From Angiostrongylus vasorum (lineage: Eukaryota > Nematoda > Chromadorea > Rhabditida > Metastrongylidae), in the NCBI GenBank assembly GCA_018806985.1, contig JADANN010000057.1, forward strand, positions 124,001 to 188,000: a DNA stretch of 64,000 bases. Direction: 5' to 3'. Shown here one piece after another: positions 43,621 to 54,829 of the stretch. A program made the position numbers and the translations under genes. Each line of letters starts with the position of its first letter. Position 1 is the stretch's first letter. The notes under the pieces were generated by a model that saw only the letters and a list, made by a program, of their open reading frames with translations, searched no databases and was not told the origin of the DNA.

Positions 43621-45029
43621 GCTCGCAAATGCCGATGTTTTACTGATCACTGTATGGGACTCCCATCTGCCACCATGATTGAGTCAATCCACCACCATGG
43701 ACGACAACTGCGGGCCAAAGAAACGAATGGAAAGTGTGCTAGACGGCGCAACTCGTGAAGACGGGCTGTCCAAATATCCAGTATGCAAGCAATTTCTAAT
43801 GCCACTGTGGATGCTGCAAAAACAAACTATACATTGGAAAACATCGCGTTGTGGTATTTTGCTCCCACGATGTCATTTCTCACAGAGGAAGAATAGTGAT
43901 GGTGAAGTTGTAAGTGATGTAGTCCATCGGAAATCAACATGCTGGTACAACCGTCTCCCCAACGCTAGGATCCATACAGTAGATGTGATGACGGATAATG
44001 TAATAAGTAAAAGAAAGTTGATTGTTTGCTTCTAGTATAATCATTTTCGCTTTCTAAATACGGTAAGAAAAAAGAGAAAAAAAAGGGAAAAGGAAAAGGA
44101 GAAACCTTCGTTTTATGGGCTCTAGGAAGCTAGAATTTCGTTTCGATATAAGAGAAATCACTTCCTGTCATGCTGATTTAAAGCTGAACGCGGTTATTAT
44201 TTTTCGCTTCGTATGACCCCTAAAGAGGTCAGTCATATCGTCGAGCAAAGGTTAGAAACTTGAAAACAATGTTGGTTCCTCGACAATAAACGACAATTTT
44301 CGACAGCTAGAGGACAAGAAATGTTGAGTCATGTAATCACAACAGAGGGCTTGTTTTACGAATTTAATGTTCTGTATTTTATTATTTACAATATTTTACT
44401 ATGGCTTCCATGGATTCCCTTCACTGAAGAATCCTCAATTGGGTAGTCGCGCCGCAACGTGGCGTTTCCCCATGTGGAAGTCATGGGGGTTAAATTCGGG
44501 CCAAAAGAAAGCTCGTTCTTCCGTCATGCGAAGATGGACCCAGGAGGTGAATCGCCTGTTTCTGTCTTACCGATTTGGCACATTTCTTCTGTATCAATGT
44601 CGATATTCTAATTCACCCGGGCTTGTGTGTGTTCGCATGTGTAGAGATTGTATTCTGCAAGTCAGTCATTCTACAAGTGCAAGCCATAAACCTTTAAGCA
44701 AATAACTGCTGGAAAAAAAACACGGGAACTGGCTGTAAAGGAATATCAACAGGCAAACTCCAAGACTACTTTGGAATAGACCAAAAAGCTAACTATGAAT
44801 ATATTCTGACCTCACATGCAGAACTCAGCAAGCCAAGAAGTGGCCAACGAAGCCTAAACACGATGAAATAACTAGATCTCATTTTCCTGGCCTAGAAAAA
44901 AGCCGGCGATGAGGCAGCGTTAGGTAAGAAAGGTAGAGAGAGGCTGCTAAAATCTTAGGGCATTTCAAGACTGCTCAAGTCCGTAAGGATTATAGTGATG
45001 ATCTGCGCCTCCGATGCACGTGAAACTAA
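43621..45029. other. No supported gene
   Basis: Frames of 112-118 codons (43,679 and 44,367) show no motif. The first overlaps the RTE C-terminal debris. A purine-rich run lies at 44,068-44,103. Confidence 0.35.
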
Positions 45030-45570
45030 ATCTTAGTCCTTCTTAGAAGACCTGATTTTGCAGGAAAGAAGGATGAGGCACGACGTCATTGGACTGGCTG
45101 AGGCGAGAAAAACGCTACTCATTCAACGCCGTCTGTGGCACTGTTCCTCGAAATATGCGACAGTTCGAAGTCTGCGGCGTCGGCGTTCTTGTAAACACGA
45201 GTCTTCGATGAACATCGATTCATTCGAACAACTAACAACTCTAATCGGACCTGTACCGTACACGGTTGAGGAGATGAGGATCAATTCCGGATTTGACAAT
45301 CTTCGTCGTCTACTCATCGACATAAAGTTATGATGAAGACGAAGTCGGAGCGTTCTACAACAAGTTGGCGAACTTTCACAGAGAAGACCAGACATTCTTC
45401 GAGGTCATCACTAGAGATTCGAAAGCTAAGTTTAGACAAAAAAAATCTTAAAACGTCACAATAGAGTGTACGAATTAGAGTGCTACAAGTAGGGTGACAA
45501 GCTCCTTCAATTTACCGTTACAACGAAGAGAATTAATGGTAACTCACAATTCCAGTAGCGCTAGTCTCAG
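45030..45570 (+). pseudogene. RTE endonuclease fragment (first lineage)
   Basis: MRHDVIGLAEARKT, then MNIDSFEQLTTLIGPV, then a frame change, FYNKLANFHREDQTFFEVI, and NGNSQFQ-like codons at the end. This is the N-terminal AP-endonuclease region upstream of the GDFNAK motif, which here is changed to RDSKAK. It is truncated before the catalytic SDH region. Confidence 0.65.
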
Positions 45571-46494
45571 CGTTAGAAATCGAAGTCTCTTAATGAGGTG
45601 TACCATAAAGATAATAACCCTGATAATAATTAAAAAGAGAAGAGGAAAGGAAGGAATGGCTAAACCTGACATGAAAAAATAGCAATCTCCATTGGCTATG
45701 CAGCAAAAGCCACTCGGGTCAGACAAAAAGGTAGAATTGTTCCCCAAAATAACGTGGCGAACGTAAGTAAGATCCATTCTAAACTACCCTTCATATCAAA
45801 CGAAGTAAGTTACGCCATTAAGAGATGCTTAAGAAAAAGCGGTCTTGAAAACCATGTAACGATTATTGACATCCCACCCAATACCCCCACTCCGTCAGCT
45901 AGTTCGCAACTGTCTCTATGTTCGTTTATGCAGCTCAGAAAACTGTATGAGTCCCTAACGGAGACACGGGGATTCCACGAGTTCAGCTATGATATACCTG
46001 ATCTCATGTAACGCATGCGGTGACGAATATATTGGGGAAACGGGTAGACCACTTTGTGTCCGCATAAAACAACATCTAGATGGGAAAGTTAAAATTCGTC
46101 AAAACACTCCTCTAGGTACGCATAGGGCACAAAAGCACAACGGCGATAATTTTGAAGTGACTGTAGGGATCCTAGCGCAGGGATCAAAAACATCATTGCG
46201 CAAGACTGTTGAGGAGTTTTGGACAAATTTCAAAAAATCCAAAGATGGAACGGAAAGACGAATGCCTCACTATCACACGTGACCTGGCGCCCTATTTCAA
46301 AATGATATTTTGACCCCCGGGGTGTGTCTTACTCGCGTCCCACGTGAACAACGCGTGGGCCAGCCCCACTCGTGACGTCACGGTGAGTAGCCTTTCTGAT
46401 CAATATGGTGTCTACTTAAAACGTTGATCTTCATTAACACTTTAGCCTTTTTTTTCGCCAAATAATTAAAGTTTTCTAATATAAAATACGTCCA

Positions 46495-46530
46495 GGCTCT
46501 GAGGAACGCGAAATCGCCGAAGCGTGAGCC
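46495..46530 (+). ncRNA. Hammerhead motif, mutated, in the PLE 3' region
   Basis: GGCT, CTGAGGA, CGCG/CGCC (one mismatch), GAAG (expected GAAA), CGTG (expected CGTC), AGCC. Two core changes make it probably inactive, but its place after the GIY-YIG frame anchors the whole motif family to PLEs. Confidence 0.6.
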
Positions 46531-46549
46531 ATCGACCAACAATACCAAT

Positions 46550-46586
<37 letters not shown>
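46550..46586. repeat. AACGAC hexanucleotide repeat
   Basis: About six units of CAACGA inside the PLE terminal region. The copies at 6,020 and 33,557 have only a diverged version. Confidence 0.85.
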
Positions 46587-46587
<1 letters not shown>

Positions 46588-46849
46588 AGACCAGTGCCAA
46601 CCTCGCATCAGCTAAAGAAGTTCAGCTTATTAGATCATATAGGTAAATATATCAACTATCTATGCCGACGTTTATATAAAGTCGGTTTCTTGAGTTATTA
46701 AAGGATTTCATAACACATGTGAAGGGAGCGAAGCGATATACAGTCAGCACAATCAACACCGAAAGCGTAAGGAAGTAGTAATAGCTAAGACCTCTTGATC
46801 ACCAGTATCACCTGTAGTCCCGTTGATCGTCGAGTAACTCGAGCGAACG

Positions 46850-47499
46850 CCAGTAAGTCTTCCATTTTTTCCCCTGTCGCGTGCAAGAGTAGCCCAATGG
46901 GTACTGCTGGCTCTAGGGAGCCGTCGAGCATCATATCTTTCTTCTAAGCTTTTCGTGAATAACTCTGACCATCGAGTCGTTGATCTTCCTGCAGTGCGTT
47001 TAACATCCCGAGGAATCCAGTCATTAACGGATCTAGTCCATCGGATGTCATTCATACGCATTACGTGTCCGGCCCACCTTATCTTCGATTGTTTGGCGTA
47101 CAGAACGGCATCTTTGATTTTTGATCGTCGACGCAGATCGGAGCTTCAGATCCCCTCCTTTATTTGTGTGGAACGGGATACTCCTAGCATTGCCCTTTCG
47201 ACTTTGCGTTCAATAACGCTGTGTGATTTTTCATCCTGTTTACGCAGCGACCAGGTTTCTCACGCAAACGTTAACGCAGGAAGTGCCGTTGAGCAGGAAA
47301 GGTGGGCATGGAGCCGGGTGTTTTTTGTCCTCTTCACTGCATCCTCGATGCTATTGAAAGCTCCCCAAGCCGCTCGTTTCCTTCTGCTCAGCTCTGGAGC
47401 TAGGTCGTTCATCATATTGATTTCCCGACCTAGATAGATATAACTGGAGCATTCGGAGATATTCGTTCCGTTGAGCATGAATGAAGCATGCGAAACCAA
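46850..47499 (-). pseudogene. RTE ORF2 C-terminal region
   Basis: Continues the RT frame after one stop: SFMLNGTNISECSSYIYLGR, LSRRKRAAWGAFNSIED, then stops after LPALTFA and after a GI pair (all TGA). It then reads SKIRWAGHVMRMNDIRWTRS and DVKRTAGRSTTRWSEL. This is the thumb/C-terminal segment typical of RTE ORF2. Confidence 0.75.
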
Positions 47500-48390
47500 T
47501 CAATTCTTCATGAACATCGTTTTTGTGAGATTCAGTTGAAGACCAATCTTTCCACAGGCTTTATCAAAGTCGGTAAGCATTCGTTCCGCTTGGCTAATGC
47601 TTGGTGTTATAAGGACGATGTCATCAGCAAAGCGAAGATGGTGTAACTGCGGACCATCGATTTTCACTCCCATATTCTCCCGTTCCAATGTTCGCATGAC
47701 GTTCTTGAGGATGGCGGTAAATAATTTTGGCGAGATGGTATCGCCTTGCCTAACTCCTCTTTTGACGTCAATGATAATATCGTCGTAGAATGGTGATACC
47801 TTGGTTGTGAAATTTTTGTACAGCTCACGAAGAACCTTTGTGTACTGAGTAAGGACTCCTTGACTATCCAGGGCTTCCAAGAATGCATCTATCTCGACTA
47901 AATCAAAGGTCTTTTGTAAATCGATGAAGGTGAGACAGAGCGGTCTTATGTACTCTCCCGATACTTCAATCAGCCTTGTTACCGTGTGGATGTGGTCCAT
48001 CGTACTAAATCCTTTTCGAAACCCTGCTTGCTCACATGGCTGTCCTTCGTCCAGTGTTCTGTCAATCCTGTTTAGGATGACTCGAGTGAAAGGTTTGTAG
48101 ACGACAGACAGTAAGCAGATTGGACGATAGTTGCCGATATTCTGTAGGTCACCCTTCTTGAACAATAACACGGTCATGCTGGTCTTCCAGTGGGTAGGGA
48201 CCTTGCATCCGGACAGATAACGTGTGAAGAGCCCAGCTAGTGTGTTTATGAGGATTAACGGAAGGTTCTGCAGGTGTTCTACTCTTATCGTGTCTGGACC
48301 TGGTGTTGTTCGATTTTTCACCGACGAAATGGCATGTCGGATTTCGGAAGGGAGAACTGGTGGTACAACATATCCATCCTCCTTTTTTTT
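47500..48390 (-). pseudogene. RTE ORF2 reverse transcriptase domain
   Basis: 274 codons open. RT blocks in order: NRTTPGPDTIRVEHLQNLP, GNYRPICLLSVVYKPFTRVI, EQAGFRKGFSTMDHIHTV, LCLTFIDLQKTFD (motif A Asp), GVRQGDTISPKLFTA (motif B), LHHLRFADDIVLITPS (motif C, FADD) and LQLNLTKTMFM. The catalytic aspartates are present. The frame ends at a TGA replacing a glycine codon (KN-stop). Upstream, a run of nine A near 48,380 shifts the frame away from the endonuclease part. Confidence 0.85.
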
Positions 48391-49463
48391 TCATATGACG
48401 GAAGGTGGGCGTGGCTATCGAAGACATGTGAGTAGTATTCGTGAATAATTTTCTCCATTGCCTTTCTGGACGCTGTATCTGTTCCGTCTGGGCGCCGGAG
48501 TGGAATCATTTTGGTCTTGTAATTGGCGAAGCTCTGGTGGGCTTTGCGAATGCTTTTCCCAGCCTCTGCAGCTTTGACCATTACTGCTGCTGTTCTCTCT
48601 TTAAGATCTTCTTTTATCGCCTGTCTGCACTGTTTTGCAAGTTCGGACGTTAGTTCGCGGTTGCCTGCAGCTCGTGCGATTCCACGCTGGCGTATTAGCT
48701 CGAGTGTTTCCAGAGACAAACGTCTCTTGGTAACTTTCGAACTCTCAGCTTTCATAGCGCTAACGTGAAGATGTTGAATGAGCCGATCGTATTCTTCGTC
48801 GATGTTATCGACAACGGCATCTTCCCAACAGCCGACTAATGAATTGAATAAGTCCCAGTTTGCGGTGGTTCTGGGACTTCGGTTTTTGAATTTAGCGGCT
48901 TTTTCTCCTTCCCGCGAGAAATAGAATCTTGCACGAAGGAGAGAGTGTTCTGACCCCGTGTAGAATTTTGGGACAACAGCAACATCGGTTCGGCAAAACT
49001 TTCTATTTACCATGATGTGGTCTATTTCGTAATGGTATTCTCCATTAGTAGACTCCCACGTCCAGAGCTGAGGGTGGGGCTTTTGGAATTGTGAGTTACC
49101 ATGGATTGTCTTGGTCGCCATGATAAACTCAGACAGCCGCTCACCCTGTTCGTTCCATTCTAATCCGTGGGTCCCAATGTAACGTTCTTCAGACGTTCTT
49201 CATGGTCCATTCTTGGCATTGAAATCTCCAATGATGACCTTAAAGAATGTGCCGTCTTCCCTGTAGAACTTCGGCGTCTTCTCGTCTCGGCCAGGCCGAT
49301 GACGTCGTACCTTATTCTTCTTGCTTGCATGAGCAAGTCTTCTATCGAGGACTCGGATGCAAGTGTAGGAGCATTGTAGGTACAGATGGTCACCACAGTT
49401 CTTCGCGATCCAGGCAGCTTCTATTGGTCTTGAGATTTTAGCAACCTCTCCGTACTCGTCCAA
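48318..49463 (-). pseudogene. RTE ORF2 AP-endonuclease and linker
   Basis: 49,463-49,160 reads VTICTYNAPTLASESSIEDL and IRYDVIGLAETRRR, then after an internal deletion, and in another frame, KFYREDGTFFKVIIGDFNAK. 49,121-48,318 reads [40 protein letters not shown] (catalytic SDH changed to SEH) and a basic, helical linker (RRLSLETLELIRQRGIARAA). About 60 codons of the endonuclease are missing. Confidence 0.8.
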
Positions 49464-50020
49464 CCCAACGCTGCCAAATTGGGGGGCTTTTTCGGGGTCA
49501 TGGGAATGAGGCCCGTTTTTTTTCCACTGTGTTTAGCACTTTTTGATACCCACGTATAGCTTGCTGGGCACTGAACGTGGGGGGCTGGGTATACTCACGT
49601 GTAGCTTGCCAGGCTCTCCCAGAGTGAACATGGAGCTTATTTGTTGGAGGCGACTCCTAGCCGCCTCCCATATACTTCCCTGTCACTTGATTGCAGGCTT
49701 TTTGGCCGAATTGACTCGTAGAATACAATCTGCGTAAACTAGAACGCACCCACACACGCGTGCATGAATACGCCCCGTAAATGCAGAAAGTATGTGCCAA
49801 ATCGGCGCAGCAGAAACAAGGAGTCCTTCCCCTGGATCAACCTGCGTCTCAGGGAAGCAAATGTCGCTTTTGGTCCGCGATTAACCCCCTATCCGCCACC
49901 TGGGGACGCGCCACGTAGCCTCGCGACTAACCGGCTCGAGATCCCTCATATGAGGCAGATCCGTGGAAGAGCTGTTGATGTCCTACAAAATCTGAAAAAA
50001 GTGAATATTCATAAAAAATG

Positions 50021-51269
50021 AATTTTGTCTTATAATCTACGCATGTTGAATGAAACGGATATTGCCGAATTCTGCAGCTATTTGTACCTACGTGAAAAGT
50101 CAAAGTAATGGACGACTTAGCTCACGACGTTAGCAAGAGCAAGCGATATAAGTTGGGTTTTTGTTTTAAGGAACATCGAGCGTTAATAAAGCGAGCAAAA
50201 GATACTCATCTCCGTTCTCACCTTTCCGACCCTGCGATTCTTCCATCCTAAAGACACATCGAAAAGCTAGTAGCTAAATAAGCAGGATTAAAGTCACTAA
50301 ACACTGTTAAAATATGCGTTAGCGACAAAGTCCCATATGACGACAAGAGCACAAAAGCTTGATCACCCACTCATTGTTTGGAATTCCTCATGATGGTCCC
50401 AGTTGGAAGGCATGAGTTCACAGAGCAAGCAGAATCCATAGTTTACTTCTGCGCGCCAATGAGAAAAAAGGAAGACTTTGTAATTTCGGCTGAGAGTGCT
50501 CTTCATGATCGTGACCAATCACAACAACTGCAAGAGGAAAAGTAGAGAACGTTTAGTCAAAAGTTGAATTTTATGTGAGAATTTAACTTTGCATTCTATT
50601 TCCTTCCTGTTTCTTGTCGTCCTTCTTCCTCCGCAGCTTCTCGTCATGCTATCGATGATCATACCTATAATGAGACTCTTCGTTTTCAATCAAGTTTGCT
50701 TAGCAAGAATTTTATGCTCCTGAACCATGTCAACTGGCGGAGACTTCAACTTCGGTCTAGGTAGACTCCTCATAGAAAACAGTACTAAACAAGTAGGACA
50801 CGTGGAGGATAGCGTTGAGCTGCCTCTCGTTTCCTTCGATAATTAAGAATGAAATGATTCAATGGAAGAAGATGAAGGCGCTGATGATGAAGTCAAGGGT
50901 AAGTGGTCTAAAAAATTAATGTCTCCCATCCAGTGGATCATCGCGCGCAATCAGTCATCTCGGCTCGATGTGTAGAAAAGATTGATTTTCACGAATTGTC
51001 CATTTTTTTTATAGACGACATTTTAAACAGATTGTGGTGGAGGCGAATAGCTACGCGCTAGAGAATGTTTTTGTGGAAATTGCGACTGTTGACGAGGTGA
51101 AAGAATAACTTACGACTGTTATACCATTCGATCACTCATATGTGTCTGGTAAACACGTGGCGAAAACCCACGTCAAATAACTTCAAGATTGACATCTAAT
51201 TGCGGAAGAAAAAGAGCAGTTCATTCACGTAGATGAAATCTCACTTAATGTGAAAGAGAACCGTGATGA
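50021..51269. other. No supported gene; possible older TE debris
   Basis: Broken, stop-filled frames. GAAGATGAAGGCGCTGATGATGAAGTCAAGG near 50,870 (its first 20 bases also resemble 39,430) hints at a further dispersed repeat. I cannot assign it. Confidence 0.3.
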
Positions 51270-51590
51270 TGCACAGATATTTAAAAAATCTCGGAATTCC
51301 AGGCGAGCTTCGAACCCGTGATTACTCTTTCTCGGGAGCTCAGCTGTTATTCACTCTACCACTTAGGCCCTTGTTTCGCTTTTCTCTCAACCAGTTTCTT
51401 AGTTAAAGTATGAAATCGGTAATCACCGTCAAAAGGAATGATCTGAGGAGCGCGAATCAGCATTGAACCCAGTTTAAGCTGAAAAACTCAAAATCACGTT
51501 GTTTAACTTTCATTTACTGCCTCTTATTCTTTTTTTTCATTGAAGGACATTATGTGAAATACAAAACACGTGGTTGCTGAGATGTTTGCA
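51270..51590 (-). repeat. SINE-A unit with the best tRNA-like boxes
   Basis: On the - strand: CCTAAGTGGTAGAGTGA (A box), CCCGAGAAAGAGTAAT, CACGGGTTCGAAGCTCG (B box close to GGTTCGANNC). The body and the GCAAACATCTCAGCAACCACG end on the other side are rearranged. T-arm pairing is imperfect, so it is not a functional tRNA. Confidence 0.55.
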
Positions 51591-52989
51591 AAACTCTCAT
51601 GTCTACGTTATCTATTTTCTAGGCAGCTGTTTCTATTTTTTGCCACTTGTCAGCGAAAATCTAGTCTTCTTCTCTATCTTAAATAGAAGTGGTCATTGCA
51701 CTTTATTTCAAACCTTTTTACACTCTATATCACACAAAAGTGGGAACGTGGAAATGGTTGAAACCAAAATTGGTGTTCGCCGAAATGCCTGCAGTGGCAC
51801 ACATTCTTTTAAATTCTCCTTTCATTATTCGTTGCCTAAAAATCCAAAAAAGTTTGGAGTACTTAAATCTTAACCTTTCGAAACATGGTAACATGGCGTC
51901 CTTGATGGCCTACATAACTCTATCGCACTTACAACAGTTCTTTTGCAACGCTAAGCTTTTATAAGCGGAGCAAAGGATGAACACCCACGCCTTACAACTC
52001 AACCACCAGTCCCTAGTCGGGTTATTCGTAGCAGAATTCCTCTACGAATGACAGTACACCTAGTCGTCTATCTGCTGATCCATGTAAATTATTGTTTGAA
52101 ATCAATGCGACAATATCACAGAAGTATGGGAGGGAATCTGGTTTTTTGAGCGAAGCACCTCATATGAGATTGATGGATAACATCTGAGGAAAACGAACAT
52201 CTTATGAAATGAAAAAGGAAGCCTAACAAAATTTCTATTGGAAAATCGTATACGGTCAACAGCCTGAAAAAAGAGATCAATTACATCAATTTTCATTATG
52301 GCTTAAACCTTTGGTGCATCTCTGCAGATCCCTATGTTGCTGTTAAGCAAGAAGAGTGTCAATTTCATTTGCATCATTGTTTGAACAAACCAACACGTAA
52401 CGATTTCACTTCAAGCGCTTGCAATCTCGACATATTTGAATCACACACGATAACGCGATTCCACAGCGATATTTTCAGCAACAACTGCAGCTATCTAAAA
52501 GTGACATGGCATAACTCAATTCGAATACAGTACAGGGCGTATTTAAGCCTCAAAAAAAGCTTCGTACCAAACTCATATAATGTGCTATATAACCCCTTAT
52601 AATTCACATTCCTAAGCCTCATTCCAAGATATTCCTCTTACTGCTTAAGCTCTGTCAGAAAATTTCAGTTGAGTTTTTCACTAATTTCTTCTCGATTTTT
52701 CCCTTAAATAAATTCCATTATTTGTGAATAATAAGAAGTCACTCAAATAAATTTGCTATTAAGTTTCCTTTGAGTGAGGCAGTTTTTTCTGTGGCTGCAA
52801 TTCGTGTAGATGGCGCAAGACTCCGGTTCGACCACCAGCCAGGCCAACCATCCCTCTGTGGTCAGAGACCTGGCTCCAGACTTGTCTGGAGTCTTCCCTC
52901 AGATCTACAAGATCTAGGAACGTCTCTCACGGCTGTCCCAAGATGCTACAGAAAATCGACTCGACCAGAAATAAACGACATTTGTAATC
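51591..52989. other. No supported gene
   Basis: AT-rich. Near 52,810-52,840 GATGGCGCAAGACTCCGG and GGTTCGACCACC look tRNA-like, and GACTTGTCTGGAG recalls SINE-B. The 184-codon frame at 52,770-53,324 is mostly repeat. Confidence 0.35.
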
Positions 52990-53368
52990 ATACTTGGATA
53001 CTTGGACGGCCTGTCCTCAGTAGTTGTGCAGGTCCCATCACAATCTTCATTTTTCGGAGTTTTGTTGGTTTAGCCATTGTGGTTTCTTGGAGTCCGGAGG
53101 TCAGCCTGGCCAAAGTCTACCGCAGATCGTTACCACCACAGGTAGTCACAGCCTTTGTGGATCACAGGGAGATTTGCTACCATTCGACTAGTTTGATACC
53201 AGGACGGTGGTGCATCCTGGTACTGATTTACTTCCTGATGGAAACGTCGCACTCCTTCTCATCTTGGGAGATCCTACTGCAAGGATGGATACTCTGGCAG
53301 TACATGGCAATCCGACACCCATGAACACCTCCCAGCCACGATTAGGGTGGTAAATCTTTGGGAGATTT
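52990..53368 (+). repeat. R2 dispersed repeat
   Basis: GGTCAGCCTGGCCAAAG, CACAGGGAGATTTGCTACC, GGTGGTGCATCCTGGTACTG, CACCTCCCAGCCACGATTAG and the GTGGTAAATC tail. Seventh independent copy in the window. Confidence 0.75.
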
Positions 53369-54274
53369 GTAATCATACTGAAAAGGAAAAATCAACCACA
53401 ACAAAATACAATTTAAAACACTTTCGTGGACGATGGGTACAAGAGAACGAAAAGAAGTGTTTAAATTCATTCAATATATCATGTAGTGTCAGATCACGAA
53501 GAAAATAAATAAGTAAAAACTTTTGCAGACGATACTATTAGCAGACCATATCTTTCGCTTTCCACAGCTATACGTTCCATATTGGCCAACTGGTGCATCT
53601 AATTTGTAGTGTTGTGTGTGGAAACCTTTAATACCTGCTTTTTTCAATCCATTTTTTATTGCATCGGAAATTAGGCATTTTCCCTTGACCCCTTCAAACA
53701 TAGGAAATTTTCCTGAAGTCTACTCTCACTCGATCAAATTTTATACCTAACACGTTAGCTAACGTCATCGCTATTTTTCGCTTTAAGAGTCTTCTACAGC
53801 AAAATGAGGTTGGCTTTTTTTCCTATATTATTTTTTTAGACAATTCATGCGTTAAGAGTTAATTCGTAGTTTTGAACTTGACAATAATTTAAGTTCGGGG
53901 ATAAAGAGATAAGTGTAGAAATCATTGCACCACCAGAGTTGTCTAACGTTATTCCATAGATGGGCTTCATTCAAGTGCAGTGCCCGGTTTTCATTATATC
54001 TTTTCCACTTAGGTGTTCCATCCGAGCATCGTTAAGAGGAATCAGAAGGTGCTCCGAATTGACAATGCGACATCCCGTCTAAAGCACCATCAACGGACGA
54101 TGAGTAGAACAAAGCTTCTCTAAATGTGGTCGTTTTGTCCCTATCGTCTGCAAAAAGACGAGAGCCATAACGCTTAATTGGCCTTTCGTCTGAGCGCAAA
54201 AGCACAGCAAAATCGGATGGTATGATTGCTGTGAATTTTTGGAAAAGTACCTTCTAGAAATGTGAACAATCTAG
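53369..54274. other. No supported gene
   Basis: AT-rich. GCTAACGTCATCGC near 53,758 and AATGAGGTTGGC near 53,804 may be a very eroded PLE end. Confidence 0.3.
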
Positions 54275-54334
54275 ACAGTTCCTTGAGTTTACTTGTCGGT
54301 GCCAACAGTTCCTTGAGTTTACTTGTCGGTGCCA
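54275..54334. repeat. 30-bp tandem duplication
   Basis: ACAGTTCCTTGAGTTTACTT plus GTCGGTGCCA occurs twice, perfectly, head to tail. Confidence 0.95.
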
Positions 54335-54829
54335 GAGTAAGAGGGCTGTTTACATATCTAGCCTAGAACATTTCAATTCAAACAATTATTATCGAAAAAA
54401 GGGATTTTTTCCGCTATGATTAAGCTGGTGTTACGAAACTACCAATTTCTTTACGGAATTTTTCGTATGATCATAAACTTCATGGTTGGAAACGTTGGAA
54501 ATCCAACCATTTATGTTCCAATGAAATAAAATCTGATTCTTTTAAACGGCTTCATGTAGTTTTTTCCCTTGAAATAGCGTTGAGCCTTTCTGCTTGGTAT
54601 CTTTTTTTCAACCTTTCATTTTTTATCATCATCCTCATCTCTATAAGTTTCATGAGGAAGTCACATCAATGCTCAAGTTGTCCGTAAGTTTTATGTCATT
54701 GTATTTCTAATACTTTTGTTTGTATTCAAACCATATGGAACTGAAGAAATGATTTTTCTATCATCGTGAACACACCTAAGTGTTTAGAACAAGTTTTGCT
54801 CGACAGACATCTTTGTGATAAGCCATGCC
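54335..54829. other. No supported gene
   Basis: AT-rich; nothing recognised. Confidence 0.35.

Larger units (their letters stand above)
45754..46620 (+). mobile_element. Penelope-like element 3' part with GIY-YIG endonuclease
   Basis: Two overlapping frames: 45,754-46,011 (KLPFISNEVSYAIKRCLRKS, the RT-thumb side) and 45,989-46,282. The second is the GIY-YIG endonuclease: MIYLISCNACGDEYIGETGR, then CVRIKQHLDGK and THRAQKHNGDNFEV. The CxxC zinc-type pair and YIGETGRP are hallmarks of PLE endonucleases. A frameshift near 45,990 separates the parts, and the RT catalytic core upstream is absent. After the stop come the 3' UTR, the hammerhead motif at 46,495 and a CCAACCTCGCATCAGC end. PLEs move by target-primed reverse transcription; this copy cannot. 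Confidence 0.8.
46795..50020 (-). mobile_element. RTE-clade non-LTR retrotransposon, nearly full length
   Basis: About 3.2 kb, the usual size of RTE elements. The 3' end lies at 46,795 (tail GGTGATACTGGTGATC on the - strand). The coding remnants cover 46,850-49,463. A GC-rich region (49,470-50,020; GGTTAGTCGCGAGGCTACGT, GGATAGGGGGTTAATCGCGG) is the likely 5' UTR. I could not identify target-site duplications. Inactivated by an internal endonuclease deletion, at least two frameshifts and three in-frame stops. Confidence 0.8.

Noticed and set aside
51300..51370. Functional tRNA gene
   Set aside because: A and B boxes are good, but the acceptor and T stems do not pair, and the flanks belong to SINE-A.
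52770..53324. 184-codon ORF
   Set aside because: Runs through SINE-like sequence and an R2 repeat. The same R2 sequence elsewhere is broken in this frame.
53700..53830. Another hammerhead (GCTAACGTCATCGC on +)
   Set aside because: The CTGANGA box is not recoverable on either strand, so the order of blocks is too weak.
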